This document shows positions 30,348-39,289 of a DNA stretch of 64,000 bases, piece after piece. The DNA comes from Sulfolobus islandicus Y.N.15.51 (lineage in GTDB: Archaea > Thermoproteota > Thermoprotei_A > Sulfolobales > Sulfolobaceae), in contig NC_012623.1 in assembly GCF_000022485.1 (NCBI RefSeq), positions 2,506,501-2,570,500 of the forward strand, read 5' to 3'. The notes under the pieces are model-generated. The model searched no databases. It worked only from the letters and a program-made list of their open reading frames with translations, and was not told where the DNA came from. The position numbers and the translations under genes are program-made. Position 1 is the stretch's first letter. Every line of letters begins with the position of its first letter.

Positions 30348-30743
30348 ATGCAAGGTAAAACTGAAATAAACATGCCAGATGGTAGAGTAGCTGATATATT
30401 TAATGTAATAAAGTTCCTTTATGGACTCAGTGATAGGGATATAGAAATTTTAAAATTGTTACTTAAATCTCAAAACCCTCTCACCATGGAAGAAATTTCA
30501 AGTAAATTGAATATTACAAAATCTGTTGTGAATAAATCTATACTGAATCTTGAGAAGAAGAATATAATAATTAAAGAAAAAATAGAAACTTCTAAAAAAG
30601 GGAGAAGGGCATATACGTATAAGGTGGATTCAAATTATTTAAACAAGAAATTACTTGTTGATCTAGACCAATTAATGAAAGATTTAAAGGTAAAGATAGC
30701 AAATGTTATAGGCGTAGAGATAGAAAAAACTGCTAATATTTAA
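30348..30743 (+). CDS. Lrs14-like winged-helix transcription regulator
   Basis: 131 residues, basic. Winged-helix core: LSDRDIEILKLLLKS, PLTMEEISSKLNITKSVVNKSI (HTH), LEKKNIIIKEKIETS and wing KKGRRAYTYKV, then a C-terminal dimerising helix VDLDQLMKDLKVKIANVIG. This is the Sulfolobales Lrs14 arrangement, whose members include biofilm and archaellum regulators. Target unknown. Convergent with Sso10a. Confidence 0.8.
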   Translation: MQGKTEINMPDGRVADIFNVIKFLYGLSDRDIEILKLLLKSQNPLTMEEISSKLNITKSVVNKSILNLEKKNIIIKEKIETSKKGRRAYTYKVDSNYLNKKLLVDLDQLMKDLKVKIANVIGVEIEKTANI

Positions 30744-30760
30744 AGAAAAAAATCCTTTTA

Positions 30761-31048
30761 TTATTTAATGGATAGCACGCTATTAATTTTCTCCTTTAAT
30801 TGATCCATATTCTTTCTCATATCATTAAATCTCCTTATATCTTCAAGTAGTTCCTCTCCCTTCTTAGTTAACATGTACTGTTTTCCTTCTTGTTTTATGA
30901 TTTCTAAATCCATTAACATCTTTATATATCTCCCAGTTAGAGCATAGCTTAGATTGGCACCATACATTATTCTGGTCTTAGGAGATCCAGATTTACATGC
31001 CTCAAGTATTGCTTGTATAATTTCTAGCTTGCTTCTTTTCTTAGCCAT
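30761..31048 (-). CDS. sso10a: Sso10a-type DNA-binding chromatin protein
   Basis: 95 residues, nearly identical to the Sso10a protein I remember: [17 protein letters not shown], a winged helix with [18 protein letters not shown], and a long C-terminal antiparallel coiled coil ([20 protein letters not shown]) that makes the dimer. Abundant nucleoid proteins of this type bridge or stiffen DNA. Diverges from the ParA-like gene with about 150 bases of promoter region. Confidence 0.93.
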   Translation of the reverse strand: MAKKRSKLEIIQAILEACKSGSPKTRIMYGANLSYALTGRYIKMLMDLEIIKQEGKQYMLTKKGEELLEDIRRFNDMRKNMDQLKEKINSVLSIK

Positions 31049-31195
31049 GATAGACTTTCTATATATTGCAGTTTATAAACTTTTGCTTTACATCCAATGT
31101 ATTACTAGTCTTTTTAGCTTTGAGTTGTCTCTACTTTGTCATATTGTTGAAAAGTATTAATTTATTTAAGCTCTAATGATTAAGTTACTCTTATA

Positions 31196-31930
31196 ATGGA
31201 AAGAATTGACATAGTAAGCGTTAAAGGTGGTGTAGGGAAATCATTTATAGCTTATTTTCTGAGTAAAACACTTGCTGCAAGTCATAAAATATTACTGATA
31301 GATAAAGATTTAACATCTACACTTAGTAGGGTCTACAATATAAAAGGCAACTTACTATCTTATTTGACAGTGGGTCAATCCTCTTTAGCTTATTTCAAAG
31401 AAGTTGACAGTGGACTTACAGTAGTTAATGTAGGCTGCAGTAGAAAGATAAAAAATGTAGAACCTAAAAAAATTGCAGATATCTATAGTGGCTTTTCGGA
31501 TCACGATTTGATGATAGTTGATAACCCATCAATACCCTCAGATGTTTGTTTAGATACTGAGCTTCAAGCTTATTATACTTATTTGAATGAAAAGAGATTA
31601 GATTACAATTTGATCTTAATATTACCCCCAAATCAGCTTTTGTTAGATGAAAGTCTGGCATTCATGCAACTATTTAAGGATTATATTAAGAATGAATTAA
31701 GTATATCTCTGGGAAATGATTTAGTAAATTTTGATGTAATATCCTCAGTAATAAACATGTATAATCCTAGGGAAAGAATAGATATTAGTAAGATTAAAGA
31801 TTTAACTAGTAAAATAGTTAAAATTCCATTCAAGAAAGAAGCAATTTATACACCCTTTAATCAACTAAACACGCCAATGGAAATTAGTGAATTGGCAAAA
31901 TATGTGCTAGAGTATCTAGAAAGTAGGTGA
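31196..31930 (+). CDS. ParA/MinD-type ATPase
   Basis: 244 residues. Deviant Walker A VKGGVGKSFIAY with the signature lysine (K of KGG), Walker A' segment LLIDKDLTSTLSR and a Walker B-like LMIVDNPSIPSD. Members of this superfamily form ATP sandwich dimers that position DNA or proteins. No ParB or partner gene is adjacent. A second, related ATPase lies at 48565-49170. Function unknown. Confidence 0.78.
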   Translation: MERIDIVSVKGGVGKSFIAYFLSKTLAASHKILLIDKDLTSTLSRVYNIKGNLLSYLTVGQSSLAYFKEVDSGLTVVNVGCSRKIKNVEPKKIADIYSGFSDHDLMIVDNPSIPSDVCLDTELQAYYTYLNEKRLDYNLILILPPNQLLLDESLAFMQLFKDYIKNELSISLGNDLVNFDVISSVINMYNPRERIDISKIKDLTSKIVKIPFKKEAIYTPFNQLNTPMEISELAKYVLEYLESR

Positions 31931-32056
31931 GATATAACTATTCTTACTATTAGTTTATAAAGTTAATACCATTCTATAAATACTTTAATGTTTCAAACGA
32001 TATAATGAAAGAAAGAATTATATACAAGAATTTCTGATCATAAAAATTGTGGTTAA

Positions 32057-32251
32057 ATGGTAAGTGCGAAAAGTATTTTAGCGGGAATCCTACTTCTAAT
32101 ACCATTTATCGTATATTTTGCAATACCAACATATAATAAAGTAGAGCCAGACTTAGGGAGTTTGCCGTTCTTCTATTGGTATCAAACAGTGTGGTTGGCA
32201 ATATCAACAATACTTTTCTCAATAGCTGCGCTCCTTCTTGCCAGAAGGTGA
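32057..32251 (+). CDS. Small membrane subunit (DUF3311-like) of the adjacent symporter
   Basis: 64 residues with two membrane helices (SILAGILLLIPFIVYFAIP and TVWLAISTILFSIAALLLA) separated by PFFYWYQ, the usual DUF3311 pattern. Such proteins are encoded immediately before sodium:solute symporters; here the symporter ATG follows five bases after the stop. A stabilising or regulatory subunit is likely. Confidence 0.75.
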   Translation: MVSAKSILAGILLLIPFIVYFAIPTYNKVEPDLGSLPFFYWYQTVWLAISTILFSIAALLLARR

Positions 32252-32256
32252 TATAA

Positions 32257-33774
32257 ATGTTAGGGCTAGCTGGAATAATCGTCTTTATAGCACTTTTCAT
32301 AGTATTCATATTCCTTGGATTTTATGGGGCTTTTTGGAGAAAAGGAAATTTGGATTTGCTTCATGAATGGGGATTAGCAGGGAGAAGGTTAGGTACTGTT
32401 CTAGTATGGTTCTTAATGGGTGCAGATTTATACACAGCATATACATTTATTGCAGTACCATCAAGCCTTTACGCAAAAGGTGCAATATATTTCTTCGCAG
32501 TACCATATGTTTCTTTAACCTTTGCCATAGCGATGTTAACAATGCCTAAACTATGGATTGTTTCGAGAAATAGAGGTTATGTGACGGCAGCTGATTTCGT
32601 GAAAGATAGATTCAACAGTAGCATTTTAGCTGCTTTAATAGCGTTAACTGGTGTAGTCGCTGAATTACCTTATATAGCATTACAAATAGTAGGTATGAAG
32701 TCGGTCCTACAGATGATGTTATTAGGAATAGGTAACGCGGCCTTAGTGTCTGAAATTTCCCTAATAGTTTCCTTCATAATTTTAGCGGCATTTACGTACA
32801 CTTCCGGCCTTAGGGGTGCTGCGTTAACTGGAGTTTTTAAAGATATTTTGATCTGGATCACGGTTATATCGGTAATCGTAATCGTACCACTACAATATGG
32901 GGGTTTCACTCACGCCTTTAGTGTTATAAACTCAGCAAACCTTTCAGCAAGATATACTACACTACCAAGTAACTTACAAATAGCATATTGGAGTTTATTC
33001 TTAGGTAGTGCACTAGCCCTATACCTTTATCCACATTCAATAAACGGTTCATTAAGCGCTGATGATAAGAATAGATTAATGTATAGTACAGCATTGTTGC
33101 CAATTTATGGTATTGGTCTAGCAATAATAGCATTATTTGGTATTTTAGTTTATGCGGTACCAAACGCATTGAGTGTTGTATCTAAATATGGGGGTGCCCT
33201 TGTAGTTCCTGCATTAATAACATCAACCATGCCAGATTGGGCTGCTGGTATAATGCTACTAGGTATATTTGTTGGTGGCCTAGTCCCAGCTGCAATTATG
33301 GCAATAGCGGCATCCAATTTACTAGTTAGAAATGTAATAAAAGAGGTAAATCCAAGCATTACACCCAAAGGGGAGACAACACTAGCTAAGTGGATATCAG
33401 CTGTTATAAAGTTCTTAGCTTTAGCCTTCGTCTTCCTAGTCCCATCTACATATGCCATCAACCTCCAATTGCTAGGAGGAATACTTATAACACAGACATT
33501 ACCGGCAGTGTTCTTAGGTTTATACACTAAATGGTTTAATCCATGGGCATTAACTGCGGGATGGGCTACTGGAATTATAAGCGGGACCTATATGTTCTTC
33601 ACATTTGGACTACCTCGTGCCACGTCTCTATATCCTACGCTTTTCGGTTTAATGTATGCTGCAGTAATAGCGTTAGTACTGAACCTGGTAGTTTCAGTCA
33701 TAGGTACGCTTGTAGCTAATGCCCTAGGGTTCAAGACTAAAAGCAATATATCTGCAGAGGATCTAAAAGGATGA
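32257..33774 (+). CDS. Sodium:solute symporter family transporter
   Basis: 505 residues, about thirteen hydrophobic helices, SSS/LeuT-fold pattern. Landmarks: [20 protein letters not shown] in helix 1-2, [41 protein letters not shown] and [17 protein letters not shown]. These carry small solutes such as acetate, amino acids or sugars with Na+ or H+. Substrate not readable. Second gene of a two-gene unit; a T-rich tract follows. Confidence 0.87.
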   Translation: MLGLAGIIVFIALFIVFIFLGFYGAFWRKGNLDLLHEWGLAGRRLGTVLVWFLMGADLYTAYTFIAVPSSLYAKGAIYFFAVPYVSLTFAIAMLTMPKLWIVSRNRGYVTAADFVKDRFNSSILAALIALTGVVAELPYIALQIVGMKSVLQMMLLGIGNAALVSEISLIVSFIILAAFTYTSGLRGAALTGVFKDILIWITVISVIVIVPLQYGGFTHAFSVINSANLSARYTTLPSNLQIAYWSLFLGSALALYLYPHSINGSLSADDKNRLMYSTALLPIYGIGLAIIALFGILVYAVPNALSVVSKYGGALVVPALITSTMPDWAAGIMLLGIFVGGLVPAAIMAIAASNLLVRNVIKEVNPSITPKGETTLAKWISAVIKFLALAFVFLVPSTYAINLQLLGGILITQTLPAVFLGLYTKWFNPWALTAGWATGIISGTYMFFTFGLPRATSLYPTLFGLMYAAVIALVLNLVVSVIGTLVANALGFKTKSNISAEDLKG

Positions 33775-33788
33775 AAGTTAAACTCAAA

Positions 33789-33800
33789 CCTTTTTTATTT
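33789..33800 (+). terminator. T-rich tract after the symporter gene
   Basis: CCTTTTTTATTT lies within 30 bases of the stop, before the promoter region of sir2. Oligo-T tracts are the usual archaeal intrinsic termination signal; no strong hairpin is needed or seen. Confidence 0.4.
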
Positions 33801-33837
33801 TAAAATCTTATTTACCTACTAGTAGTATATTCTAATT

Positions 33838-34581
33838 ATGATATACGAGAAAGTAGCTGAAGAACTTATTTCCTCTTCTTACACCATAGCCTTTACCGGA
33901 GCCGGTATTAGTACAGCTTCTGGTATTCCCGATTTCAGAGGTCCTCAAGGATTATGGAAGAAGTATTCACCAGAGTTAGCTAGTATAGAATATTTTGAAA
34001 AAGATCCTAAAAATTTTTGGGGATTCTACTCATTAAGAATGAGGGGATTATTCGAAGCCCAACCTAATAAGGCACACTACTCTTTGGCTGAGTTAGAAAA
34101 GATGGGCATAATAAAGGTAATAATAACACAAAATATTGACGGTCTACATCAGAAGGCTGGTTCTAAGAACGTTATTGAGCTTCACGGAACTATGAGGAGG
34201 TCATATTGCGTTTTATGCTTAAGGACTTATGATTCGCTAAACGTCCTAAGTATGATAGAAAAGGGTAATCTTCCACCTAGGTGTGATTGTGGTGGGATAA
34301 TAAGGCCAGATGTTGTGCTTTTTGGGGAACCAGTTAAGAACATTTATGAGGCACTAAGTATTGCCTATGAATCTGATCTCGTAATTTCAATTGGTTCTTC
34401 ATTAACTGTATATCCAGCCAATTTAATTCCACAGACCGTAAAAGAAAGAGGTGGTAAGCTAATAATTTTAAATATGGAAGAGACCCCGTTGGATAGTATT
34501 GCGGATTACGTTGTAAGGGAACCAGTGGAAATTTCATTGCCCAAGATAGTTGAGAACGTGAGACAGAAAATACTTTCGTGA
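33838..34581 (+). CDS. sir2: Sir2-family NAD-dependent protein deacylase
   Basis: 247 residues. GAGISTASGIPDFRGPQGLW (NAD pocket), TQNIDGLHQKAG, the catalytic His in ELHGTMRR, and zinc cysteines in YCVLC and CDCGG. GSSLTVYPA and the C-terminal NMEETPLD complete the Rossmann fold. In Sulfolobus, Sir2 deacetylates the chromatin protein Alba, raising its DNA affinity. ATG start follows a short promoter region. Confidence 0.95.
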   Translation: MIYEKVAEELISSSYTIAFTGAGISTASGIPDFRGPQGLWKKYSPELASIEYFEKDPKNFWGFYSLRMRGLFEAQPNKAHYSLAELEKMGIIKVIITQNIDGLHQKAGSKNVIELHGTMRRSYCVLCLRTYDSLNVLSMIEKGNLPPRCDCGGIIRPDVVLFGEPVKNIYEALSIAYESDLVISIGSSLTVYPANLIPQTVKERGGKLIILNMEETPLDSIADYVVREPVEISLPKIVENVRQKILS

Positions 34582-34615
34582 ATCTCGGTAGTGTTTTTTA
34601 AGTAAAATTTCTGAT

Positions 34616-34816
34616 ATGATTGAAGAGGAAGAGGAATTAAAATTAATAAAACAAATATTTTTAATAATTAATGAGAATGTGCCAGATGACTGTAGAGATT
34701 TGGTAATTAACAGATTAATGAATAGACTAATGGATGATATTAAGGAACTAGGTGTTAAGGAGACAATAAAAAAATGGTTAGGTGAGGAAGATGAGGAACT
34801 TATCATAGTTGATTAA
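34616..34816 (+). CDS. Small acidic helical protein, unknown
   Basis: 66 residues, strongly acidic at both ends (IEEEEELK and GEEDEELIIVD) with amphipathic helices between. A TATA-like TTTTTTAAG lies about 25 bases before the ATG, as for leaderless genes here. The opposite strand is also open over this stretch but with poor composition. No family recognised. Its 3' end runs against the C/D box sRNA on the other strand. Confidence 0.5.
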   Translation: MIEEEEELKLIKQIFLIINENVPDDCRDLVINRLMNRLMDDIKELGVKETIKKWLGEEDEELIIVD

Positions 34817-34872
34817 ATCAGTCGCGGATTTGATCTTCACCTTTCAGAGCTTAGCCCGTTCTTCATCTTTAT
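34812..34872 (-). ncRNA. C/D box guide sRNA overlapping the nucleotidyltransferase 3' end
   Basis: Minus-strand order: C box ATGAAGA (34866-34860), 12-nt guide ACGGGCTAAGCT, D' box CTGA (34847-34844), 3-nt spacer, C' box GTGAAGA (34840-34834), 12-nt guide TCAAATCCGCGA, D box CTGA (34821-34818). AAA and TTT flanks can pair. Both C boxes share the same U-to-A variant. The RNA spans the last eleven codons and stop of the nucleotidyltransferase gene, so it must be processed from that mRNA or have an internal promoter. Targets not assigned. Confidence 0.8.
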
Positions 34873-35541
34873 TAAATCTTCAGAGACCTCCTCTATATCT
34901 TTTATTGTATCTATTGATCTCCAGTAGACATCATAATACTTTATGCCAATCAATAACGATTCCTTTGCAAGTTTAGGAAAAGTGAGTTTTTCCATGTCTC
35001 CCTTTTCTGGTAAGTATTTGAATATTTCCTTTCTCATTAGATAAACTCCCGCATTTATCCAGTAGTTTTCTAAGATTGGCTTCTCCTTAAAATCTATAAT
35101 CTTGTCATCCTTAGTTTCGACTATTCCGTATGGGCTCTTCAAGGGAACTAGTGACATTGTCATTACGTTTTCATTAGATATTTTTAACTTACTTATATCT
35201 AGGTTAGTTATTATATCACCGTTGAGAACTATAAACGTGTTTTCCGTACTTAATAATCTCTCGACCTTCCTGAGTGCTCCTCCAGTACCTAAAGGTTCCT
35301 CTTCTATAGAAAAATACGTTGAAATTCCCAATCTCTTTTCGTTTTCACTTAACCACTTTATGAGAACCTCCCATTTATAGCCTGTTAATATTACAAAGGA
35401 TGTAATACCGAATTGTTTAAGCCAAGAGATCTGCCATTCAATAATTGGTCTCCCAGCCACTTCAATCAAAGGCTTAGGCCTATCATCTGTAAGTGGTCTT
35501 AATCTCTTACCATACCCACCCGCTAAAATAACCGCGTGCAT
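34837..35541 (-). CDS. Sugar-1-phosphate nucleotidyltransferase
   Basis: 234 residues from the ATG at 35541 (an ATG at 35550 would add three). Signature [26 protein letters not shown] binds the [16 protein letters not shown] carries the metal-binding Asp; [10 protein letters not shown] binds sugar phosphate. Likely makes NDP-glucose or GDP-mannose for glycosylation. It lacks the left-handed beta-helix of bifunctional relatives. Its 3' end doubles as a C/D box sRNA. Confidence 0.88.
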   Translation of the reverse strand: MHAVILAGGYGKRLRPLTDDRPKPLIEVAGRPIIEWQISWLKQFGITSFVILTGYKWEVLIKWLSENEKRLGISTYFSIEEEPLGTGGALRKVERLLSTENTFIVLNGDIITNLDISKLKISNENVMTMSLVPLKSPYGIVETKDDKIIDFKEKPILENYWINAGVYLMRKEIFKYLPEKGDMEKLTFPKLAKESLLIGIKYYDVYWRSIDTIKDIEEVSEDLIKMKNGLSSER

Positions 35542-35550
35542 AACATACAT

Positions 35551-35666
35551 ATTATTTCCAATTTAATAAACATTTTCCAATACTAGCCTAAAAGTCTCAT
35601 AGCGTAGAGGACTATTTTGAAAGTTCTTTCCTTCGAATTCTTCAGCTCTAGACTCCAACTCTTTTA
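35551..35666. other. Short flank between nucleotidyltransferase and the insertion sequence
   Basis: No gene seen. The first 40 bases hold the promoter of the nucleotidyltransferase (minus strand). The rest leads to the left inverted repeat of the insertion sequence. Confidence 0.4.
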
Positions 35667-35698
35667 CGTAACCACTGGTTATTTTTAATTACTTCTAA
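35667..35698 (+). repeat. Left inverted repeat of the insertion sequence
   Basis: Begins CGTAAC and ends TTTTAATTACTTCTAA. It matches the reverse complement of 37119-37150 at 26 of 32 positions, with the last 16 identical. Confidence 0.75.
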
Positions 35699-35880
35699 AT
35701 ATCGTTTTGATTAAATAATGTTTATATAGTATTACAATGTATTTTCTATTGGTGATCTCCCAACTGATGACGGGTACTACTCACGAGGTTTGGGGAGTGA
35801 TAAAATTGAGGTCTAAGAACTTTCCGGCGTTCAGTAATAAATCTTTCGCTCAAACTTCAAGCATAGTATTAGCTAACATT

Positions 35881-35909
35881 GCCACGTGGGTCCTTTCAAC
35901 CCACGTGGC
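35881..35909. repeat. Strong hairpin beyond the transposase stop
   Basis: GCCACGTGGGT (35881-35891) and ACCCACGTGGC (35899-35909) form a perfect 11-bp stem with a 7-base loop, 21 bases from the transposase stop. It is a likely structural part of a non-coding RNA or a transcription stop. Confidence 0.75.
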
Positions 35910-35929
35910 GATTCGGGGGAGGGATTCAC

Positions 35930-36988
35930 CTATTTAGGCTCATAAGGCTTATTATTATACCAAACACTCCAAACAACCCTTGCCAACTTCCTAGCCAAAG
36001 CGACATACAACTTCTTACCCTTCAACCTATCCTTGTGTGTTTCATAAAACTTCAGCAAGGTTGGATTCCTAGAGTAATTCCTCATTGCTAAAAAGTAGAA
36101 CAAGCTACGCAAGTACTTATTACCCCTCTTGGAAATCCCCCTACTTATTACAGCCTTCCCGCTCCTCTCCACTACGGGATCTAAACCGCAATAAGCAACA
36201 AAGGACTCAGGCTTAGGAAAACGCTTAACATCACCAACAATACCAGCTGCAAGCCTCCCAACACTTGGTATCGTTAATAGGACGTGGTCTTGAGGGACTT
36301 GCCCCTCAATCATCCTCCTAACCTCCTTCAACCTCTCTTGCGTTTCTAGGATGTTTTTAGCCAGGATTTTGATTTCCTCAAGTACTATTGGCGTATATTC
36401 AAGTTGGTATAGTTCTTCCTGTGTGAAATCTCCTTTCGCAAGTTTTTCCAACCTGTCCTTGCTTACCTTATCGTTATCGCTTACTAGGAATAGTGCTCTC
36501 TTTAGCCTGTTCTTGTATTTCGTCTCTATGTCCTTTAGGAAGAGGTAGAGTGTTACTAATTCCTTTAAGGGGTTGTAATCGTACTCCTTAGCCTTGTCGA
36601 CCATGTTTTCTAATTTTTCTGCGTCGTAAAAATCTGTTTTCTTTCCCCTAAACTCCTTTTCCCTTGATAACACGTTTGGGCTGACTTGTAGTACTCTTAC
36701 CCCTCTCTCCTTGAAGTATTGTGAAGGCCTTATTGCGTATACTCCGGTAGGCTCTAGGACTATTACGCAAGGTTTCATCTTGAGGATTTCCTCATAACCC
36801 TTCTTACTGTTCTCGTATCTTCTCACCCTCCCCCTGCTAGTTATTAAATGTTCTTTTGATATATCTATTCCTATTATCCCTACCTCTTTGTCACACCTAT
36901 ATGCGTGAATTTTATCACAATGTTCAGTCCGACGGTAGGGGTTAGTCACGCCCGTAGCCGAAGACTTTGCTTCAGAACTCACGTCGAC
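35930..36988 (-). CDS. IS110-family DEDD transposase
   Basis: 352 residues from the ATG at 36988; a TTG at 37066 would extend it but would put the TATA element and a hairpin inside the gene. N-terminal RuvC-like DEDD domain: GIIGIDISKEHLI (first Asp), VIVLEPTGVYA (Glu) and FRGKKTDFYDAEKL (paired Asp). The C-terminal transposase_20 domain has LLTIPSVGRLAAGIVGDV, FVAYCGLDPVVERSGK and a serine in ISRGISKRGNKYLRSLFY. It catalyses RNA-directed recombination of the element. A minus-strand TATATAGG element near 37034-37042 is its promoter. Confidence 0.9.
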   Translation of the reverse strand, partial: VDVSSEAKSSATGVTNPYRRTEHCDKIHAYRCDKEVGIIGIDISKEHLITSRGRVRRYENSKKGYEEILKMKPCVIVLEPTGVYAIRPSQYFKERGVRVLQVSPNVLSREKEFRGKKTDFYDAEKLENMVDKAKEYDYNPLKELVTLYLFLKDIETKYKNRLKRALFLVSDNDKVSKDRLEKLAKGDFTQEELYQLEYTPIVLEEIKILAKNILETQERLKEVRRMIEGQVPQDHVLLTIPSVGRLAAGIVGDVKRFPKPESFVAYCGLDPVVERSGKAVISRGISKRGNKYLRSLFYFLAMRNYSRNPTLLKFYETHKDRLKGKKLYVALARKLARVVWSVWYNNKPYEPK

Positions 36989-37157
36989 CATGTTTCCCCA
37001 GTCGAGGAGAGTATTACTCTCCTCGACTAATAAACCTATATAGGCGTTTCCCTCGACCAGCCCCAATGATTTAAGGGTGACTGCGTATGATCCCTTAAGA
37101 GGGGTGCCCGTGGCAGAATTAGAAGTAATTAAAAGTAAGGAAAAGTTACGCCACGGG
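36989..37157 (-). ncRNA. Structured 5' region of the IS, possible bridge RNA
   Basis: Three inverted repeats lie in 169 bases upstream of the transposase: GTCGAGGAGAG/CTCTCCTCGAC (37001-37027, 11 bp, 5-base loop), TTAAGGG/CCCTTAA (37071-37098, 14-base loop) and CCCGTGGC/GCCACGGG (37107-37157, 35-base loop). This stem-with-large-loop pattern resembles bridge RNAs of IS110 elements. In IS1111-type elements the RNA is instead on the 3' side, so assignment is tentative. Confidence 0.45.
37119..37150 (-). repeat. Right inverted repeat of the insertion sequence
   Basis: Inverted copy of 35667-35698 (26 of 32 identical). It lies inside the 35-base loop of the CCCGTGGC/GCCACGGG stem. Confidence 0.75.
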
Positions 37158-37461
37158 TAAACACTCTTATATAGTAAAGAGGACCAATATACATTTCAAA
37201 CAATTATAGGTATTATTTGTTTTTACGTAGCCTAAAACTACCCAACCCTCATGGAAAACATTATCAAAATCCACCCTCATAAAGTTAAAAAGTTAAAGCC
37301 TTTGAATAATTCTTTCCAGATAAAATTTAGTAAATAGTAACTTATATTTAAGAACTTATTTAACAAGATTAAATAGGTACAAGAAAAGCTAATATCTTAA
37401 TAAAATGTGTTAAAGTACATTATGGAAAAGTTTTAAAAAGAGAGAGTACGGACATTATCTT
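37158..37461. other. AT-rich gap between the IS and the AbrB-like gene
   Basis: No gene or clear structure. TATA-like runs occur; AAGTTTTAAAAAG near 37428-37440 is placed to start the gene at 37462. Confidence 0.4.
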
Positions 37462-37662
37462 ATGAAAGAAAGAGAAGTAGAAGCTAAAAGATTAGTTGGA
37501 AAGAAGAATGTGAGAGGAAAAATATACGAGTATGAATACTTCACGTTACCGTTGAACCTATACTTGCCTAAGTCAATGGTAGAGAAATTCGGAACAAAAT
37601 ATATGCTTCAAGTTGATGAGGATAGTGGAACAATAACAATAAAGCCTAAATCTGGTCAGTGA
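37462..37662 (+). CDS. Small AbrB/MazE-like protein
   Basis: 66 residues. A basic N-terminus (KEREVEAKRLVGKKNVRGK) precedes a swapped-hairpin-like segment: LPLNLYLPKSMVEKFGTKYMLQ ... GTITIKP, the pattern of AbrB-type DNA-binding or antitoxin folds. No toxin gene is adjacent. It overlaps the next gene's end by 17 bases, tail to tail. Likely a small regulator, target unknown. Confidence 0.65.
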   Translation: MKEREVEAKRLVGKKNVRGKIYEYEYFTLPLNLYLPKSMVEKFGTKYMLQVDEDSGTITIKPKSGQ

Positions 37663-38008
37663 AACCAAGGATTTTTCCCCTATGTATTATAAACGTTTTG
37701 TTAGAAGTGTGAATCTTAATGATTTTATCCTTTATCTCAACCCTAGTTATTTTTTCATAAATTTCAGGTTTATAGAGATGTAATGAGATCGCAATAGTGA
37801 ATAGATAGACTAAAATGGGTATTATAAAAAGTGTTAGGACTAAAATATATCTAAAAATCACATATAAAATGGAAACCAATAAGACAATAATGAATGAGAT
37901 ATAATACATCTCGTTAATTTGAGTCTTTTTATACCCTATCTCACTCTCCGATATGAAAAATATTACATAGTAACCGTCATCACTTAGCCCAATTGCTTTC
38001 TTTTTCAC
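37646..38008 (-). CDS. Small membrane protein, unknown
   Basis: 120 residues with two long hydrophobic helices in the middle (YISFIIVLLVSILYVIFRYI and LVLTLFIIPILVYLFTIAIS) and a soluble beta-rich C-terminal part (VEIKDKIIKIHTSNKTFIIH) resembling a small pleckstrin-like sheet. Family not recognised. Convergent with the AbrB-like gene. Confidence 0.6.
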   Translation of the reverse strand: MKKKAIGLSDDGYYVIFFISESEIGYKKTQINEMYYISFIIVLLVSILYVIFRYILVLTLFIIPILVYLFTIAISLHLYKPEIYEKITRVEIKDKIIKIHTSNKTFIIHRGKILGFTDQI

Positions 38009-38239
38009 AGTATTAATTTGACATCAGGGATATTTAATCAATAGTCGTTTAAGGATACGGTACTTTGTGGATGACTTCAATTTTTATCAAAGCTAACGTC
38101 AAGCTTACTTTTAAATCAACGCTTGATTTTGAATTTAAGAAAGATTGATGAGCTTAACATCTTAGAAAATTGAATTAGTCCATAAAGCAAGGATGCGGAT
38201 AAATAATAAATATTAATAAAAAATACAGTACTACTCGAG

Positions 38240-39289
38240 ATGAAAAGATACCTCATATTATTTTTAGTTTTAACAAGTATAATATTTATACCAATAACTT
38301 ACTCTTCTAACCAATTTAGTTTTCTAAATATTGGAAATACAATTAGCTATAACATTTATGAAACATCATCTAGACTTGGAACTTACTTAACCTTTAATAT
38401 AAGTATGAACCTAGTTTGGAATGGAACTGTCTTTGTGATAAATGGTAAATCAGTAAATAAAGTGTTTCCCGCAATAAATACAAACAATTTAACAATAGAG
38501 AACATAAGTGGTTCGTATCCATATCCTCTGAGTGTATGGATTAACACTGCAGCTGCTGGCACTCCTAGCGGATTTCTAGAAACCGGCAAAGAATTCACTA
38601 CTTATAATGGCATTCCTGCTGTGGAATTCCTAGACTATAATAACTATACCTACATTTCCCTACAATATATGATACCTCTAAAGTCATACTACAGTATAAA
38701 TATAGACCCTGCTTCAAATTTAACATATAGCGCTACCGCCACGTTGACAAAAGGTGACTTAAACTTCTACACTGGACCGTATAACTTGTATAACGTTTCA
38801 TTCAATTATTTATACCAAAACTACACCGTAAATCTGTTCTTACTGGTAGCGTCATCAAATGCAGAGATTAATCTCTTGAATTACTCTAATCATGTAGCGT
38901 TGAATATAACTGGTTTAAAGTTTATAAGTCTGTTAGTACCCATAACTACATTCCATGACTTACTTGGAGTATCTAAGTTTATCTATAATGGAAGCCCTTA
39001 CATCATTATATTAACATCAACGGGATCAACGGGAAGTGCGTATTATTACAATACATCTGTGCCAATAATCGGAAGCTATATACCTGGAACAAATTACTAC
39101 ATGATATCTATACCGTATTCTGGAAATATAGTAATTATATTTGGTAATTACTACTCAAATTATGTTAATGGAAGTATTAACATAAAAAATAATGATGTTG
39201 GTCATGGGTTCTCCCTACTCTACGCATTATCTGCAGTTATAGTAGTTGCAGTTGTAATTACAGCTACTTATATGTTAAGAAAGAAGTAA
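38240..39289 (+). CDS. Secreted, C-terminally anchored glycoprotein candidate
   Basis: 349 residues. N-terminal signal peptide ([17 protein letters not shown]), a Ser/Thr/Asn/Tyr-rich extracellular part with many N-glycosylation sequons (for example NIS, NGT, NLT, NYT, NTS, NGS), and one C-terminal membrane helix ([17 protein letters not shown]) ending RKK. The C-terminal helix would anchor it outside the cell under the S-layer. Family not recognised; it resembles many Sulfolobus surface proteins. The 3' end overlaps sucD by 15 bases, convergent. Confidence 0.7.
   Translation: MKRYLILFLVLTSIIFIPITYSSNQFSFLNIGNTISYNIYETSSRLGTYLTFNISMNLVWNGTVFVINGKSVNKVFPAINTNNLTIENISGSYPYPLSVWINTAAAGTPSGFLETGKEFTTYNGIPAVEFLDYNNYTYISLQYMIPLKSYYSINIDPASNLTYSATATLTKGDLNFYTGPYNLYNVSFNYLYQNYTVNLFLLVASSNAEINLLNYSNHVALNITGLKFISLLVPITTFHDLLGVSKFIYNGSPYIIILTSTGSTGSAYYYNTSVPIIGSYIPGTNYYMISIPYSGNIVIIFGNYYSNYVNGSINIKNNDVGHGFSLLYALSAVIVVAVVITATYMLRKK

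Larger units (their letters stand above)
35667..37150 (-). mobile_element. IS110/IS1111-type insertion sequence
   Basis: A DEDD transposase gene with about 230 bases of non-coding sequence on its 3' side and 160 on its 5' side, bounded by an imperfect 32-base inverted repeat. The size between repeats is 1484 bases, in the range of known Sulfolobus IS110-family elements. True ends may lie a few bases outside, because IS1111-type repeats are subterminal. The transposase frame is intact, so the element may be active. IS110-family elements specify targets through a non-coding RNA encoded in an end region. Confidence 0.75.

Noticed and set aside
35737-35937. 66-codon plus-strand frame in the IS 3' side
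   Set aside because: It runs through the perfect hairpin and has no family signal; a plus-strand TATA-like element nearby could at most drive an antisense RNA.
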